The notes under the pieces were generated by a model. The model saw only the letters and a program-made list of their open reading frames with translations, did not search any database and was not told where the DNA came from. A stretch of 64,000 bases of DNA from Mesorhizobium ventifaucium (GTDB taxonomy: Bacteria > Pseudomonadota > Alphaproteobacteria > Rhizobiales > Rhizobiaceae), in contig NZ_CAKXZS010000024.1 in the NCBI RefSeq assembly GCF_935822925.1, positions 35,786-99,785 of the forward strand, given 5' to 3'. This document shows positions 18,127 through 26,131 of the stretch, one piece after another (the first letter of the stretch is position 1; each line of letters starts with the position of its first letter). A program made the translations under genes and the position numbers.

Positions 18127-18219
18127 ATGGACCCCAGCATTCACCAGGCACGTTGGTTGCTTTTTCCGGTATTTGGCTCGGTGTTCGGGGTCGCGGCCGT
18201 CGGGCTTATTATCGGCTGA
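18127..18219 (+). CDS. 30-residue single-helix membrane micro-protein
   Basis: A very short ORF that starts at ATG 18127 and stops at TGA 18217-18219. After a short polar start (MDPSIHQARW) the protein is one membrane helix of about 20 residues (LLFPVFGSVFGVAAVGLIIG). A possible ribosome binding site (ACGAGG) lies 6 bases before the ATG, and an EcfG-type promoter lies at a fitting distance upstream. No family known. The combination of promoter, ribosome binding site and hydrophobic content is the only evidence. Confidence 0.42.
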   Translation: MDPSIHQARWLLFPVFGSVFGVAAVGLIIG

Positions 18220-18518
18220 TGGGCCCGATCAATGAAGGCAACACACTTGCGCAGTAATGAGTCCCTTCCTGCGCTAGCGAGACCCCACCGGTTTCTCCCC
18301 GTGGACTGGTGGGTCTTGACACCGCCTGATGATGGCGAAAGCGTGATAGATGGTGCAGAGTACACAGGATTGGCTCGGGCGAATTCGAAACAGGTAGAAA
18401 TGCAACGCAGACCGTGACGGTCAGAGGATATTCTAGCGTGCTTTTGGCAAATTCATTGGCCACAGACGCGACACGGCCGCAACGCCTGAGGCTTCGTGCG
18501 ACAAGAGTTCTCGGCAGG

Positions 18519-19139
18519 ATGAATGTGCGGCCTGCGTGCTCTCAATCGCAGCGCAGGCTCAAATCTCTTCGAACGCTTCGCGTCGCCATCTGCCTCACCG
18601 CATCGACCTTGGTTCTCGTCGTCAGCCCCTATCGCGTGGCACAGGACGGCCTGTCCCTGACGCTCAGCCTGCAGGCCGCCCAGGCACAAGGGAACTCTGG
18701 GAAGTCTGGGAACTCTGGGAACTCTGGGAACTCTGGGAACTCTGGGAACTCTGGGAACTCTGGGAACTCTGGGAACTCTGGAAACTCCGGAAACGCTGGA
18801 AACGCTGGAAACTCCGGGAATGTTGGAAACGCTGGACCCGGGAACTCGAACTCCAATGCCAACGCGGGCAAGGGCAAATCAAAATCATCGAAAGGCAATC
18901 CCCCCGCAAATCCAGTTGCCGCGGTAAATCCCGGCAACAAGCCAAAAATATATGTCAACACGATCACTGGAGACCGGATCGAAGTGCGCGGGTCAAGTGT
19001 GGGTGTGGTGCATTCCAACGGGCTCAGCGAGCGCATCGACGGTGGCCGTTATGAAATGCGGGATGCGATGGGCCGAACCATCATTCGGCGGCAGGCAACG
19101 CGCTCCGATCGGGCAAGACTGCTCGCCATGATCGAGTGA
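18519..19139 (+). CDS. Exported protein with Gly-Asn-Ser tandem repeat
   Basis: 206 residues from an ATG at 18519; the frame is open from 18414, but Met36 begins a better leader. A basic start and a hydrophobic segment (RVAICLTASTLVLVVSPYRV) suggest a long signal or anchor. Next come 16 three-residue units, mostly Gly-Asn-Ser, then a Lys/Ser-rich linker. The C-terminal ~80 residues (KIYVNTITGDRIEVRGSSVG, then DGGRYEMRDAMGRTIIRRQA) look like a small conserved domain in other rhizobial exported proteins. Role unknown, plausibly cell-envelope. Convergent with the response regulator gene at 19173. Confidence 0.7.
   Translation: MNVRPACSQSQRRLKSLRTLRVAICLTASTLVLVVSPYRVAQDGLSLTLSLQAAQAQGNSGKSGNSGNSGNSGNSGNSGNSGNSGNSGNSGNAGNAGNSGNVGNAGPGNSNSNANAGKGKSKSSKGNPPANPVAAVNPGNKPKIYVNTITGDRIEVRGSSVGVVHSNGLSERIDGGRYEMRDAMGRTIIRRQATRSDRARLLAMIE
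18690..18833 (+). repeat. Sixteen tandem 9-bp units encoding Gly-Asn-Ser
   Basis: Ten units of GGGAACTCT (one variant with AAG) followed by six degenerate units. Unit length is a multiple of three, so copy-number change would not break the frame. Confidence 0.9.
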
Positions 19140-19172
19140 TGGCGAGTTCACAGGCCGCAACGCTACCTTGCT

Positions 19173-19850
19173 TCACGCAGGATGGGGCGCAGGCGGATGC
19201 TGATGCTCGGTCGCGTCGCGCAGTGTCATCGCGGCTTCGGTCCGGTTGCTCACATTGAGCTTGGCGAGAATTCGCGTCATGTGATGCTTTATGGTTTTCT
19301 CGTGCAGGTTCAGCTTAAGACCGATCCGCTTGTTGCTCAATCCCGCGGCAACGAGCGTCAGGATCTCTCTTTCGCGACTGGTGAGTTCGGCCAGCACGTC
19401 GGGTTTCGCGGTCGCGGTTGGTTGGCTAGACAAGTCGACCAACACGCGCGCCGACAATTGCGGGCAAACATACCGTTCGCCCATCGCCACCGTGCGCAGT
19501 ATGGCGGCTAGGGTTCTCGACCCGACACCCTTCAGGACATAGCCTCTTGCCCCGCTCTGCAAGGCGGTCATGACGTGCTGGTTTTCCTCCGAAACGGTCA
19601 GCATCACGATTTTCAGATCCGGGTGCCGCTCCAGAGCCGGTTCGATCGCGCTGAGGCCCCCTCCAGGCACCGAGATGTCCATCAGGAGAATATCGAGCTG
19701 CTGGTCTCCCGATATCCGCAAGGCGTCATCTCTATTGCTGCCTTGGGCAACGATCTCGAACCCGCCTATCTGCTCAAGAGTGCGCACCACGCCTTCCCTG
19801 AACAGCGGATGGTCGTCGATAATGGCGAGCTTTATGGCCGCTGCCATCAC
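19173..19850 (-). CDS. NarL/LuxR-family response regulator
   Basis: 225 residues. The receiver domain covers 1-125 with likely phospho-Asp58 (ILLMDIS), and the LuxR helix-turn-helix is at about 150-215 (LTSREREILTLVAAGLSNKR). Its start overlaps the stop of the histidine kinase gene by four bases (ATGA), so the two are translationally coupled and form a two-component pair. Targets are not evident; its position inside a run of small exported and stress-type genes makes those candidates (inference). Confidence 0.93.
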   Translation of the reverse strand: MMAAAIKLAIIDDHPLFREGVVRTLEQIGGFEIVAQGSNRDDALRISGDQQLDILLMDISVPGGGLSAIEPALERHPDLKIVMLTVSEENQHVMTALQSGARGYVLKGVGSRTLAAILRTVAMGERYVCPQLSARVLVDLSSQPTATAKPDVLAELTSREREILTLVAAGLSNKRIGLKLNLHEKTIKHHMTRILAKLNVSNRTEAAMTLRDATEHQHPPAPHPA

Positions 19851-21343
19851 GCCTGTCCTATTTCGACTATGTTGAGAACCATTTTCACCACCGTGCCATT
19901 CTGTGAAGATGTTACCCCAAATTGGCCGCCGAGGCTTTCTACCCGCTCACGCAGCCCGATGAGCCCCAGCCGTTCAGGGTGGATGATCTTCGGGTCGAAA
20001 CCTGGGCCGGTGTCGGAAACCTCGATACAAACGCGCTCCCCGTCGAAATGTTTCCCGACCGATTGACCGGCACCCCCGGCATGGCGGAAGCCGTTGTTCA
20101 GCCCCTCCTGAATGAAGCGAAAGATGCAGATCTTGGCCGCTGGCGACAAGGGTGTGTGGCCCCCGGTCATGGACAGCATCACTTTGACGCCGGTCCGCTC
20201 TTCGTGCGCTCGCACGGCAAGCTCGAGGATTTCCGTCAACTCGGCATTCTCGACATGCGGCAGCATAAGGCCCTTGCTGACATTCCTGATTTCTCGCATC
20301 GCGTCGTCCAGATTCGCTTTAACCACCTGCAATTCCCGTGCGCGCGCCGCGGCCGGCGTGGCAGGATCGGCCAGCACGGGGCTGTCAATCCCTAGCGCAG
20401 CGAGGGCCACCAGTTGCGCCGGCCCGTCGTGCAGGTCCGCGCCGATCCGCCTGAGGTAACGTTCGTTAAGCGCCGTGGCGCGCTGCGAAGCACGTTGCAC
20501 CCGCAGCCTCAACATTCTGTTTTGAGCAACCAGGACGGAAAGTTCGGCAATGCGCTGCTTCAAGGAGCGGCTCTGCGAACGAATCGTGCGGCTGCCACGA
20601 AAAACGATCACCGAAAGACCGAGGAAAAAAACCGCGGTGACGGCTGCGACATCGAACCAGGTCCGAACGAGTGCCTGCCGGAGATCCTTTTCAAAATCGG
20701 TGGCGATCTCGTCGAATTCCAAAACAGCCACGACTTCGCCCGACCAAGGCTGAAGCATCGGATTATAGATCTCAAGAAGATGCAAGCCGCTGTCCCTCTC
20801 AGCCTGGTCATCATAGTGCTTGTCCAATTCAGCAACTATGTCGCCTGCGAATGCGGCCCGGAGATTGTCGCTGAGTGGAAAGCGCTTCCCGACCAAATCC
20901 TTATTGGTAGAATAGAGGATGGTGCCATCGCGGCGCCAGAGCTTGAAGGATTCGAGCCTTGTGCCGAGTGCGCCTTGCCCCAGCGTCTCATCCAGCGCGT
21001 GCGCAACGCTCTCGTCGAGCATCTCGCTCCTGCGCATATCGGGAAGCAGCGGCGCGATGACGCTGTCGACGTAGAGAGCGGTGGCAGAAGCCGAGTTGCG
21101 GGTGACGGCGGCTTCTATCTGGCTCGTCACGGAAATTCCCACCACGATCATCGCCGACAGCGAGAACAGCCCGCCGGCGAGCAGAAACTGAGTGGCCAGC
21201 GACAGTGCATTCCACCGATCGATCAGTCTTGTCGCTCTGTATGGCGCCATATCCCCACCGGCCTGGTCGGCGGCGCGTCGCGCCAGCGGCACGATTCGAG
21301 AGAACCAGCCAATCTGTCGTCGAACGACGCTAAGTGACGCCAT
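19847..21343 (-). CDS. NarX-type sensor histidine kinase
   Basis: 498 residues from the ATG at 21343; the frame is open further upstream but has no protein-like character there. Two membrane helices (about 47-70 and 220-240) flank a periplasmic sensor region of ~150 residues. A short cytoplasmic linker, a HisKA_3 dimerisation motif (RRIGADLHDGPAQLVALAAL) and an HATPase domain (RFIQEGLNNGFRHAGG; GLIGLRERVESLGG) follow. HisKA_3 kinases pair with LuxR-type regulators, as here with the overlapping downstream gene. The signal is unknown; no recognisable PAS or CHASE domain. Confidence 0.9.
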   Translation of the reverse strand: MASLSVVRRQIGWFSRIVPLARRAADQAGGDMAPYRATRLIDRWNALSLATQFLLAGGLFSLSAMIVVGISVTSQIEAAVTRNSASATALYVDSVIAPLLPDMRRSEMLDESVAHALDETLGQGALGTRLESFKLWRRDGTILYSTNKDLVGKRFPLSDNLRAAFAGDIVAELDKHYDDQAERDSGLHLLEIYNPMLQPWSGEVVAVLEFDEIATDFEKDLRQALVRTWFDVAAVTAVFFLGLSVIVFRGSRTIRSQSRSLKQRIAELSVLVAQNRMLRLRVQRASQRATALNERYLRRIGADLHDGPAQLVALAALGIDSPVLADPATPAAARARELQVVKANLDDAMREIRNVSKGLMLPHVENAELTEILELAVRAHEERTGVKVMLSMTGGHTPLSPAAKICIFRFIQEGLNNGFRHAGGAGQSVGKHFDGERVCIEVSDTGPGFDPKIIHPERLGLIGLRERVESLGGQFGVTSSQNGTVVKMVLNIVEIGQA

Positions 21344-21396
21344 CTTTGATCTGCACCGATCAATAACAAGGGAACTTAGGGCCTGCGGGCTGGACG

Positions 21397-21421
21397 AAAA
21401 CCGCAACCTTGCGGTTTTTTT
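21397..21421. terminator. Rho-independent terminator, likely of the DUF3606 gene
   Basis: ACCGCAA and TTGCGGT form a short GC-rich hairpin. On the plus strand it is followed by seven T, on the minus strand by four, so it could act in both directions. It lies downstream of DUF3606 and upstream of the kinase gene. Confidence 0.55.
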
Positions 21422-21538
21422 GCGCAAGCGCGACCGCCCTGGTTGAGCGAGGCAGCAAATATGACGCCTCAACCACGATGCTACCGGCACAGATCGACAC
21501 CTGTCGCCCCTGGCAGCGGCGGAAGGTGCTGCGTACTT

Positions 21539-21727
21539 TCACTTCCGGTCGCGCAATGCTCTCACCGCTTGAGTAAGGGTCATCCGATCGTTGCCGTTCT
21601 TTTTGATCAGCCTACTGACCTGGCTGGACGAAACGCCATTTTCTCGCGCGAAATGCTCCACCTCGTAATACTGGTCCACCGACAGGCGGTCGCGGTCGAG
21701 AAAAGATCGATTTTTGTTGTCGTCCAT
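21539..21727 (-). CDS. DUF3606 domain protein
   Basis: 62 residues from the ATG at 21727. Residues 10-60 fit DUF3606 (DRLSVDQYYEVEHFARENGV then AVRALRDRK), a small helical, probably DNA- or partner-binding family frequent in Rhizobiales. An in-frame extension to 21874 has no DUF3606 character and I regard it as untranslated. Stands alone between the two-component pair and the DUF1236 duplicates. Confidence 0.8.
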   Translation of the reverse strand: MDDNKNRSFLDRDRLSVDQYYEVEHFARENGVSSSQVSRLIKKNGNDRMTLTQAVRALRDRK

Positions 21728-22116
21728 TTTCGTTTTCCCACTAAAGCTCGTTTGAACATTGGACGCAAACGAGGGACTACCCGCCAAATCGAGGAATGGC
21801 GGGTGGTCCCTTATCGGCGCAAAGGGACGTAGCTGCGCAGATACCTCGCCCATCAGACACATCGTTAAGTTCATCGCTCCTCAGCTGACAGCTATCCCAA
21901 TTGCCAGGAAGGCAATGGAGACAGCGAAGACCGGTGCAAGTAGCCAGCGGGCTTGGTGAACACTATTCTCCATCGATCCCTCCCGTGAACGCACGGCGGG
22001 CAACGAGTGCTGGCAGTCGTGGTTCCGGGCCACACTCCATCGTCGCCCTTTGCGCACAACAATTCAGACTTAGGTCCAACGGCACGGCGTCTCTGGTCGG
22101 ACCGAAGCCCAGCCGC
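21728..22116. other. Intergenic stretch, nothing recognised
   Basis: Only short overlapping open frames. Its right part (from about 22062) resembles the region before the second DUF1236 copy and is part of a duplication. Confidence 0.4.
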
Positions 22117-22142
22117 GGAACGTTTGCAGCTGTCTCGTTGTT
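22117..22142 (+). promoter_or_regulatory. Candidate EcfG/RpoE2-type promoter (copy 1)
   Basis: GGAAC, 19 bases, TT, 67 bases before the ATG at 22209. The same GGAACGTTTGC start occurs before the second copy. Confidence 0.45.
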
Positions 22143-22208
22143 GAAGGTGAGCTTGGCGCGACGAAGATGCGTCCCAGCGCAAGACAGCTCATCAGGAAGG
22201 AAAAACTT

Positions 22209-22508
22209 ATGAGAATGCATCTTTCCACCGCAGCCGCAGGATTTCTGCTGCTGGCAAGTGTCGGCGCCGTGGCTGCCCAGGACGTGATCATCCAGCCCGA
22301 ACAGGAGACCGTCATCAGGGAGTATGTGAAAAAGAAGCCGCTTGCCTCGGTGAACCTGCTTGGCGTGGAGCTCAATATCGGCTCGGCGCTGCCCGAGACG
22401 GTCGAGCTTCATGAAGTTCCCGACGTCGAGTATCGCTACGTCGTCGTCGACAATCGGACCGTTCTTGTTGATCCAGGCACACGCAGGATCGTTAAAATCA
22501 TCGACTGA
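22209..22508 (+). CDS. Exported DUF1236 protein, copy 1
   Basis: 99 residues from the ATG at 22209 (ribosome binding site GGAAGGA). Signal peptide about 1-23 (ending AVAAQ). The mature part is a DUF1236 domain: REYVKKKPLASVNL, then VELHEVPDVEYRYVVVDNRT and VLVDPGTRRIVKI. Predicted periplasmic, no known activity. It is a near-duplicate of the gene at 22830, with the largest differences in the signal peptide core and around residues 63-75. Probably stress-induced (EcfG-like promoter). A strong terminator follows. Confidence 0.85.
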   Translation: MRMHLSTAAAGFLLLASVGAVAAQDVIIQPEQETVIREYVKKKPLASVNLLGVELNIGSALPETVELHEVPDVEYRYVVVDNRTVLVDPGTRRIVKIID

Positions 22509-22530
22509 CTGGATGATTTGGGGAGGGGAA

Positions 22531-22560
22531 GCCCGCCGCTTGGAGGCGGCGGGCCTTTTG
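22531..22560 (+). terminator. Rho-independent terminator after DUF1236 copy 1
   Basis: GCCCGCCGC pairs with GCGGCGGGC around a short loop, followed by CTTTT. Confidence 0.75.
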
Positions 22561-22733
22561 CCGTTCCGCTGTCGCCTACGGTTCATATCGCCAGGGTTCA
22601 TAGCACGCAGGGTTCATAGCGGGTGAAGCGTGCAGTCGGTGCGGCCGAAACCCGCGGCATCGCCCTTGCGCGCGACGCGTCAGACTTCGGTCCTACGGAA
22701 AAGCCCCGCCGAATCGGACCGAAGCCCAGCTAA

Positions 22734-22758
22734 GGAACGTTTGCGGCTGCCTCAAGTT
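22734..22758 (+). promoter_or_regulatory. Candidate EcfG/RpoE2-type promoter (copy 2)
   Basis: GGAAC, 18 bases, TT, 72 bases before the ATG at 22830. Same position relative to the gene as in copy 1. Confidence 0.45.
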
Positions 22759-22829
22759 TGGGTGAGCAAGGCGCGGATGCCGTCCAGCGCAAATGGGCTA
22801 ACAAGTCATATCACATAAAGGAGGCACTT

Positions 22830-23129
22830 ATGAGAATGCATCTTTCTACTGCAGCCGCGGGACTTTTTCTGCTGGCCAGCGTTGGCGCTGTTGCCGCTCA
22901 GGACGTGATCATCGCGCCTGAACAGGAGACCGTGGTCAGGGAATATGTGAAAAAGAAGCCGCTCGCATCCGTGGAACTCCCTGGGGTTGAACTCAATATT
23001 GGTTCAACGATACCCGAGACGGTCGAGCTTCATGAAGTTCCCGACGTCGAGTATCGCTACGTCGTCGTCGACAATCGCACCGTTCTTGTTGATCCCGGCA
23101 CACGCAAGATCGTCAAGATCATTCAGTGA
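22830..23129 (+). CDS. Exported DUF1236 protein, copy 2
   Basis: 99 residues from the ATG at 22830 with a strong AAAGGAGG ribosome binding site. Same architecture as copy 1: signal peptide to about residue 23, then DUF1236 with REYVKKKPLASVEL and the end VLVDPGTRKIVKIIQ. Residues 80-96 are almost identical between copies, while the lipophilic core of the leader and a few mid-domain residues differ. The stronger ribosome binding site suggests higher expression than copy 1. Confidence 0.87.
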   Translation: MRMHLSTAAAGLFLLASVGAVAAQDVIIAPEQETVVREYVKKKPLASVELPGVELNIGSTIPETVELHEVPDVEYRYVVVDNRTVLVDPGTRKIVKIIQ

Positions 23130-23150
23130 CCTGAACGCGAGGGGAGGAGA

Positions 23151-23180
23151 CGCCCGCCGCTTCGAAACGAGCGGCGGGCG
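23151..23180 (+). terminator. Rho-independent-like hairpin after DUF1236 copy 2
   Basis: CGCCCGCCGC pairs with GCGGCGGGCG across a ten-base loop. The T-run is weak, so termination is less certain than for copy 1. Confidence 0.55.
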
Positions 23181-23202
23181 ACTATGCTATGGGCAGCGTC
23201 AA

Positions 23203-23646
23203 ATGCGAACAATCAGCAGACTTTTCGATTCTCGCGACCAAGCAGCGCGTGCCGTTGCCGCGCTTCAGGCGGCAGGAGTTTCCTACGAACAGATCAGCGT
23301 CATCGGACCTTACGACGACGAGATCAGGGCTGTCCTGCGCGGTCCGGGCGGTGCCGCGCTTGGCGCGGCCGCTGGTCTGTTAATCGGCCTGGGTGCTTTT
23401 GAGGCCACCGGCATGGATCCTGTCGGAGCGGTGGCTGGCCTAACTCTCGTCGGTGGGGCATGCGGCGGCTTTGCTGGTGGGCTTCTCCAGGCATCTGCCG
23501 ATGTAGCCAAACAGCCGGGTGAGCCGAACGTTGAACAAGGCGTCATTTTTGTGATGGCGCAGGTCGATGAAGAGCAGGCCGACACCGCGCAGGCAGTGCT
23601 GGAAAATCCCGTTCCCGTAACGCAACTCGTGGCCACGGTCGGGTGA
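23203..23646 (+). CDS. GSP17M-like glycine-rich membrane-associated protein
   Basis: 147 residues from the ATG at 23203. The N-terminus (TISRLFDSRDQAARAVAALQ then GVSYEQISVIG) matches the start of the general stress protein 17M / YflT domain. Next come a Gly/Ala-rich glycine-zipper stretch (GGAALGAAAGLLIGLGA; VAGLTLVGGACGGFAGGLL) that may insert in the membrane and a short beta-like tail (VIFVMAQVDEEQADTA). Probably stress related, consistent with the DUF1236 neighbours, but no activity is known. The start was placed where the family begins; the longer upstream frame is an overlap with DUF1236 copy 2. Confidence 0.75.
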   Translation: MRTISRLFDSRDQAARAVAALQAAGVSYEQISVIGPYDDEIRAVLRGPGGAALGAAAGLLIGLGAFEATGMDPVGAVAGLTLVGGACGGFAGGLLQASADVAKQPGEPNVEQGVIFVMAQVDEEQADTAQAVLENPVPVTQLVATVG

Positions 23647-23741
23647 GATGCGTCGGGTTGGTTGACTACTCGCGGCTTATCGCCCGCGAAGCGCATTCAG
23701 ATCAGGATTTCCCGCTGAGCCGTCAGTTTCCCTCTGACGGT

Positions 23742-24914
23742 TCACGAGGCGGGAAGCGTCTGCTCGACCAGATTGACGTAGTAGCGCAGCACGGTCGGCA
23801 CGATCTCGTCATTGAAGACGTAGCGGTCGCCGTGCAGGCCCTCGCCGGGCCCGACATCGCCGACGCCGATCCATGCGTAGCAGCCGCCTGCCTCGCGGAT
23901 CATGAAGGCGAAATCCTCGCAGCCGAGGCTCGGGTTGAACTCGGTCGAGACGCTCTCGCTGCCGACGGTGGCGGCGGCTGCCGCGATGGCGCGCGCCGTG
24001 GCAATCGCCGTGTTGATAAGCGGCGGATAGCCCTTGTGGTAGTTGAGCGTGGCCTCAAGCGCATGGGCGACGGCAATGCCCCGGGCGATCTCGCCGATCA
24101 GCTTCTCGCAACGATCGGAATGACCGGGCTCGAAAAACCGGCAAGTGCCTTGCAGCCAGACCCTGCCCGGCACGATGTTGCCGACATTGCCGCCATGGAT
24201 CTGGGTGAGGCTGACGACCAGCGCGGTTTGCGGATCGACCGAGCGGCTGACGATGCGCTGAACGGCCTGGACAAAGGCGCCCGCGGCCAGGATCGGGTCG
24301 TCGCCGAGCTGCGGCATGGCGGCATGCGCGCCGAGACCCTCGAAGGTCAGCTCGAAATTGTCGACGGCCGCCATCTGTGCTCCAACGCGAGCGGCGATTG
24401 TCCCCTGCCCCAAGCCCGGCCAGTTGTGGACGGCATAGATCGCCTCGACCGGGAAACGCTCGAACAGGCCGTCTTTGATCATGCGCAGGCTGCCACCTTC
24501 GTTTTCTTCGGCTGGCTGGAAGACGAAGTAGACGGTGCCGTCGAAGGCGCGGGATTGGCTGAGCAGTCTGGCCGCGCCGAGCAGCATGGCGGTGTGGCCG
24601 TCATGGCCGCAGGCGTGCATCACGCCCTCGTTCCTGGACGCATAGGGCAAGCCGGTCCTCTCCACAACCGGAAGCGCGTCCAGCTCGGCGCGAAGACCGA
24701 TGGCGCGTGTGCCCGTGCCGCTGCGCAGGACGCCGACAACCCCGGTGCCGCCGATCCCCTCATGCACCTCGTCGAAGTCGAAGGCGCGCAGTTTCTCGGC
24801 AATGAAACGTGCCGTTTCGTTCTCATCGAATCCGAGTTCGGGATTGCAATGGATATGGTGGCGCCAGGCTATGACCTCTGGTGTCAGAGCGGCGATCGGG
24901 TCATTGTGCAGCAC
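23742..24914 (-). CDS. M20-family amidohydrolase (hippurate hydrolase/aminoacylase-like)
   Basis: 390 residues. A zinc- or manganese-dependent hydrolase that cleaves N-acyl amino acids or related amides in the cytosol. Metal-site motifs visible: MHACGHDGHTAM, and FQPAEENEGG with the catalytic Glu-Glu pair; later AHAAMPQLGDDPI in the lid domain and GCEDFAFM near the C-terminus. Length is normal. Divergent from an AraC regulator that starts 76 bases away, which probably controls it. The exact acyl substrate cannot be told. Confidence 0.92.
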   Translation of the reverse strand: MLHNDPIAALTPEVIAWRHHIHCNPELGFDENETARFIAEKLRAFDFDEVHEGIGGTGVVGVLRSGTGTRAIGLRAELDALPVVERTGLPYASRNEGVMHACGHDGHTAMLLGAARLLSQSRAFDGTVYFVFQPAEENEGGSLRMIKDGLFERFPVEAIYAVHNWPGLGQGTIAARVGAQMAAVDNFELTFEGLGAHAAMPQLGDDPILAAGAFVQAVQRIVSRSVDPQTALVVSLTQIHGGNVGNIVPGRVWLQGTCRFFEPGHSDRCEKLIGEIARGIAVAHALEATLNYHKGYPPLINTAIATARAIAAAAATVGSESVSTEFNPSLGCEDFAFMIREAGGCYAWIGVGDVGPGEGLHGDRYVFNDEIVPTVLRYYVNLVEQTLPAS

Positions 24915-24990
24915 GATACTCTCCTTTCACGCCGGCAAACGGCGGGTTTGATCCGGGGGATCACGATTAGAAGATCGCACAACAGGCGTC

Positions 24991-25851
24991 TTGAACCAGA
25001 TTGACCGCAGCGGGACGAATGACGTGGACGCGACAGAGATCAGGAAATACTGGCGCCATCCCTGCTTTCCTGAGCTTGGCCTGTTCAAGGCGCGCTTCAC
25101 GCAGCATCGCTACGAGCTGCATACGCACCCAACCTATGTGATCGCGCTGATCACGGCTGGCTGCGAACGCATCCGCATCGGACGCCAAAAAATTGTAGCT
25201 CCGGCAGGCACCATTGCGGTTGTCAATCCCGAGGAGTGGCATGACGGGGAACAGGGTGCGGATGAAGGCTGGGCCTACCGGACATTTTATCCCCCGGTGC
25301 CGCTGTTGGCGGGCCTCGCCCACGAGCTGGGCAGGGCTGACGCGCCGGTCTTCTCACGTCCGAATATCGACGACAGCGATCTCGCCGCAGCGTTGATGGC
25401 AGCACACCAGAGCTCGACCTCACCGGACGCGATGCAAGCCGAGACGTCGCTTCTCGTCGCCTTGAGGTGTCTTATCGTTCAGCATGGCGATTGGAGCGGG
25501 CGGGTAGAGGAGATCGAAAGCTCGGGATCGCGACGGAGGTTCTCGCTGTACGAGAACCTCATCGAAAGCGACCTTGGCTCGCCGTTTGACTTGCAACGGC
25601 TTGCCGACGCCGCGCGCGTCACCCGGTTCCAGGTCATCCGGGATTTCAAGAAAGCGATTGGTCTGACGCCTGCAGCTTATATCCGCGACCGGAGACTGCG
25701 TCGCGCCAGCACCTTGATCGAACAGGGGCTCGGCCTCGCCGAGGCCGCCATCGCGGCAGGTTTCGCCGACCAGAGCCATCTTTCCCGTGCGTTCCGGGCT
25801 GTGCATGGCATGACGCCAGGCATGTTCAGGAGAGGCAAAGCTCCGGACTAA
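24991..25851 (+). CDS. AraC-family transcriptional regulator
   Basis: 286 residues. N-terminal cupin-like ligand domain (HTHPTYVIALITAGCERIRI) and C-terminal double helix-turn-helix at about 185-285 (FDLQRLADAARVTRFQVIRD; GLAEAAIAAGFADQSHLSRA). The first plausible codon is a TTG at 24991; no ATG or GTG with a good ribosome binding site precedes the first domain, so the start is uncertain by a few codons. Divergent from the M20 amidohydrolase, its likely target. Confidence 0.85.
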   Translation: MNQIDRSGTNDVDATEIRKYWRHPCFPELGLFKARFTQHRYELHTHPTYVIALITAGCERIRIGRQKIVAPAGTIAVVNPEEWHDGEQGADEGWAYRTFYPPVPLLAGLAHELGRADAPVFSRPNIDDSDLAAALMAAHQSSTSPDAMQAETSLLVALRCLIVQHGDWSGRVEEIESSGSRRRFSLYENLIESDLGSPFDLQRLADAARVTRFQVIRDFKKAIGLTPAAYIRDRRLRRASTLIEQGLGLAEAAIAAGFADQSHLSRAFRAVHGMTPGMFRRGKAPD

Positions 25852-25859
25852 AACGATTT

Positions 25860-26072
25860 TCACATCGAAAATAAAATGATCGGGCAGTGGCAGGACCACC
25901 AATGTCGGCGCCGATCGGTGCCCGGCGCAGCTTGCGTTGTCATTTCGCCGCCGCGCCCACCCGGCCCGCAGCGGCGGCCAGCACGGCGCGGTCGCCCTCC
26001 GCGCGGTGCGGCGAAGGCGCTGGAGCCGAACGCGACGGCGGTTGCCGTGGCCAGCGTCAGGATTTTCCACAT
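25860..26072 (-). CDS. Short ORF with signal peptide, doubtful
   Basis: 70 codons. The N-terminus is a good signal peptide (MWKILTLATATAVAFGSSAF) with AAAGGGG upstream of the ATG at 26072. The rest is Arg/Gly-rich and then odd in composition, which suggests a frame error after ~45 residues or chance. Possibly a broken small exported protein. Confidence 0.3.
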   Translation of the reverse strand: MWKILTLATATAVAFGSSAFAAPRGGRPRRAGRRCGPGGRGGEMTTQAAPGTDRRRHWWSCHCPIILFSM

Positions 26073-26131
26073 CGCAAGCCCCTTTTGGCCAGGAGCGAAA
26101 AGCGCGGCGCGACGGATTGAAGGCCGCCGTC

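Noticed and set aside
18690..18833. Short tandem units considered as a CRISPR array
   Set aside because: The units are 9 bp, directly adjacent and coding, without spacers.
18629..19036. Minus-strand ORF with FPE tripeptide repeats
   Set aside because: It is the reverse of the Gly-Asn-Ser repeat; no start or ribosome binding site.
21360..21380. GGAAC at 21371 as another stress promoter
   Set aside because: No TT/CGTT at usable spacing and no gene downstream on that strand.
23643..25004. 453-codon open frame on the plus strand
   Set aside because: Antisense shadow of the M20 amidohydrolase.
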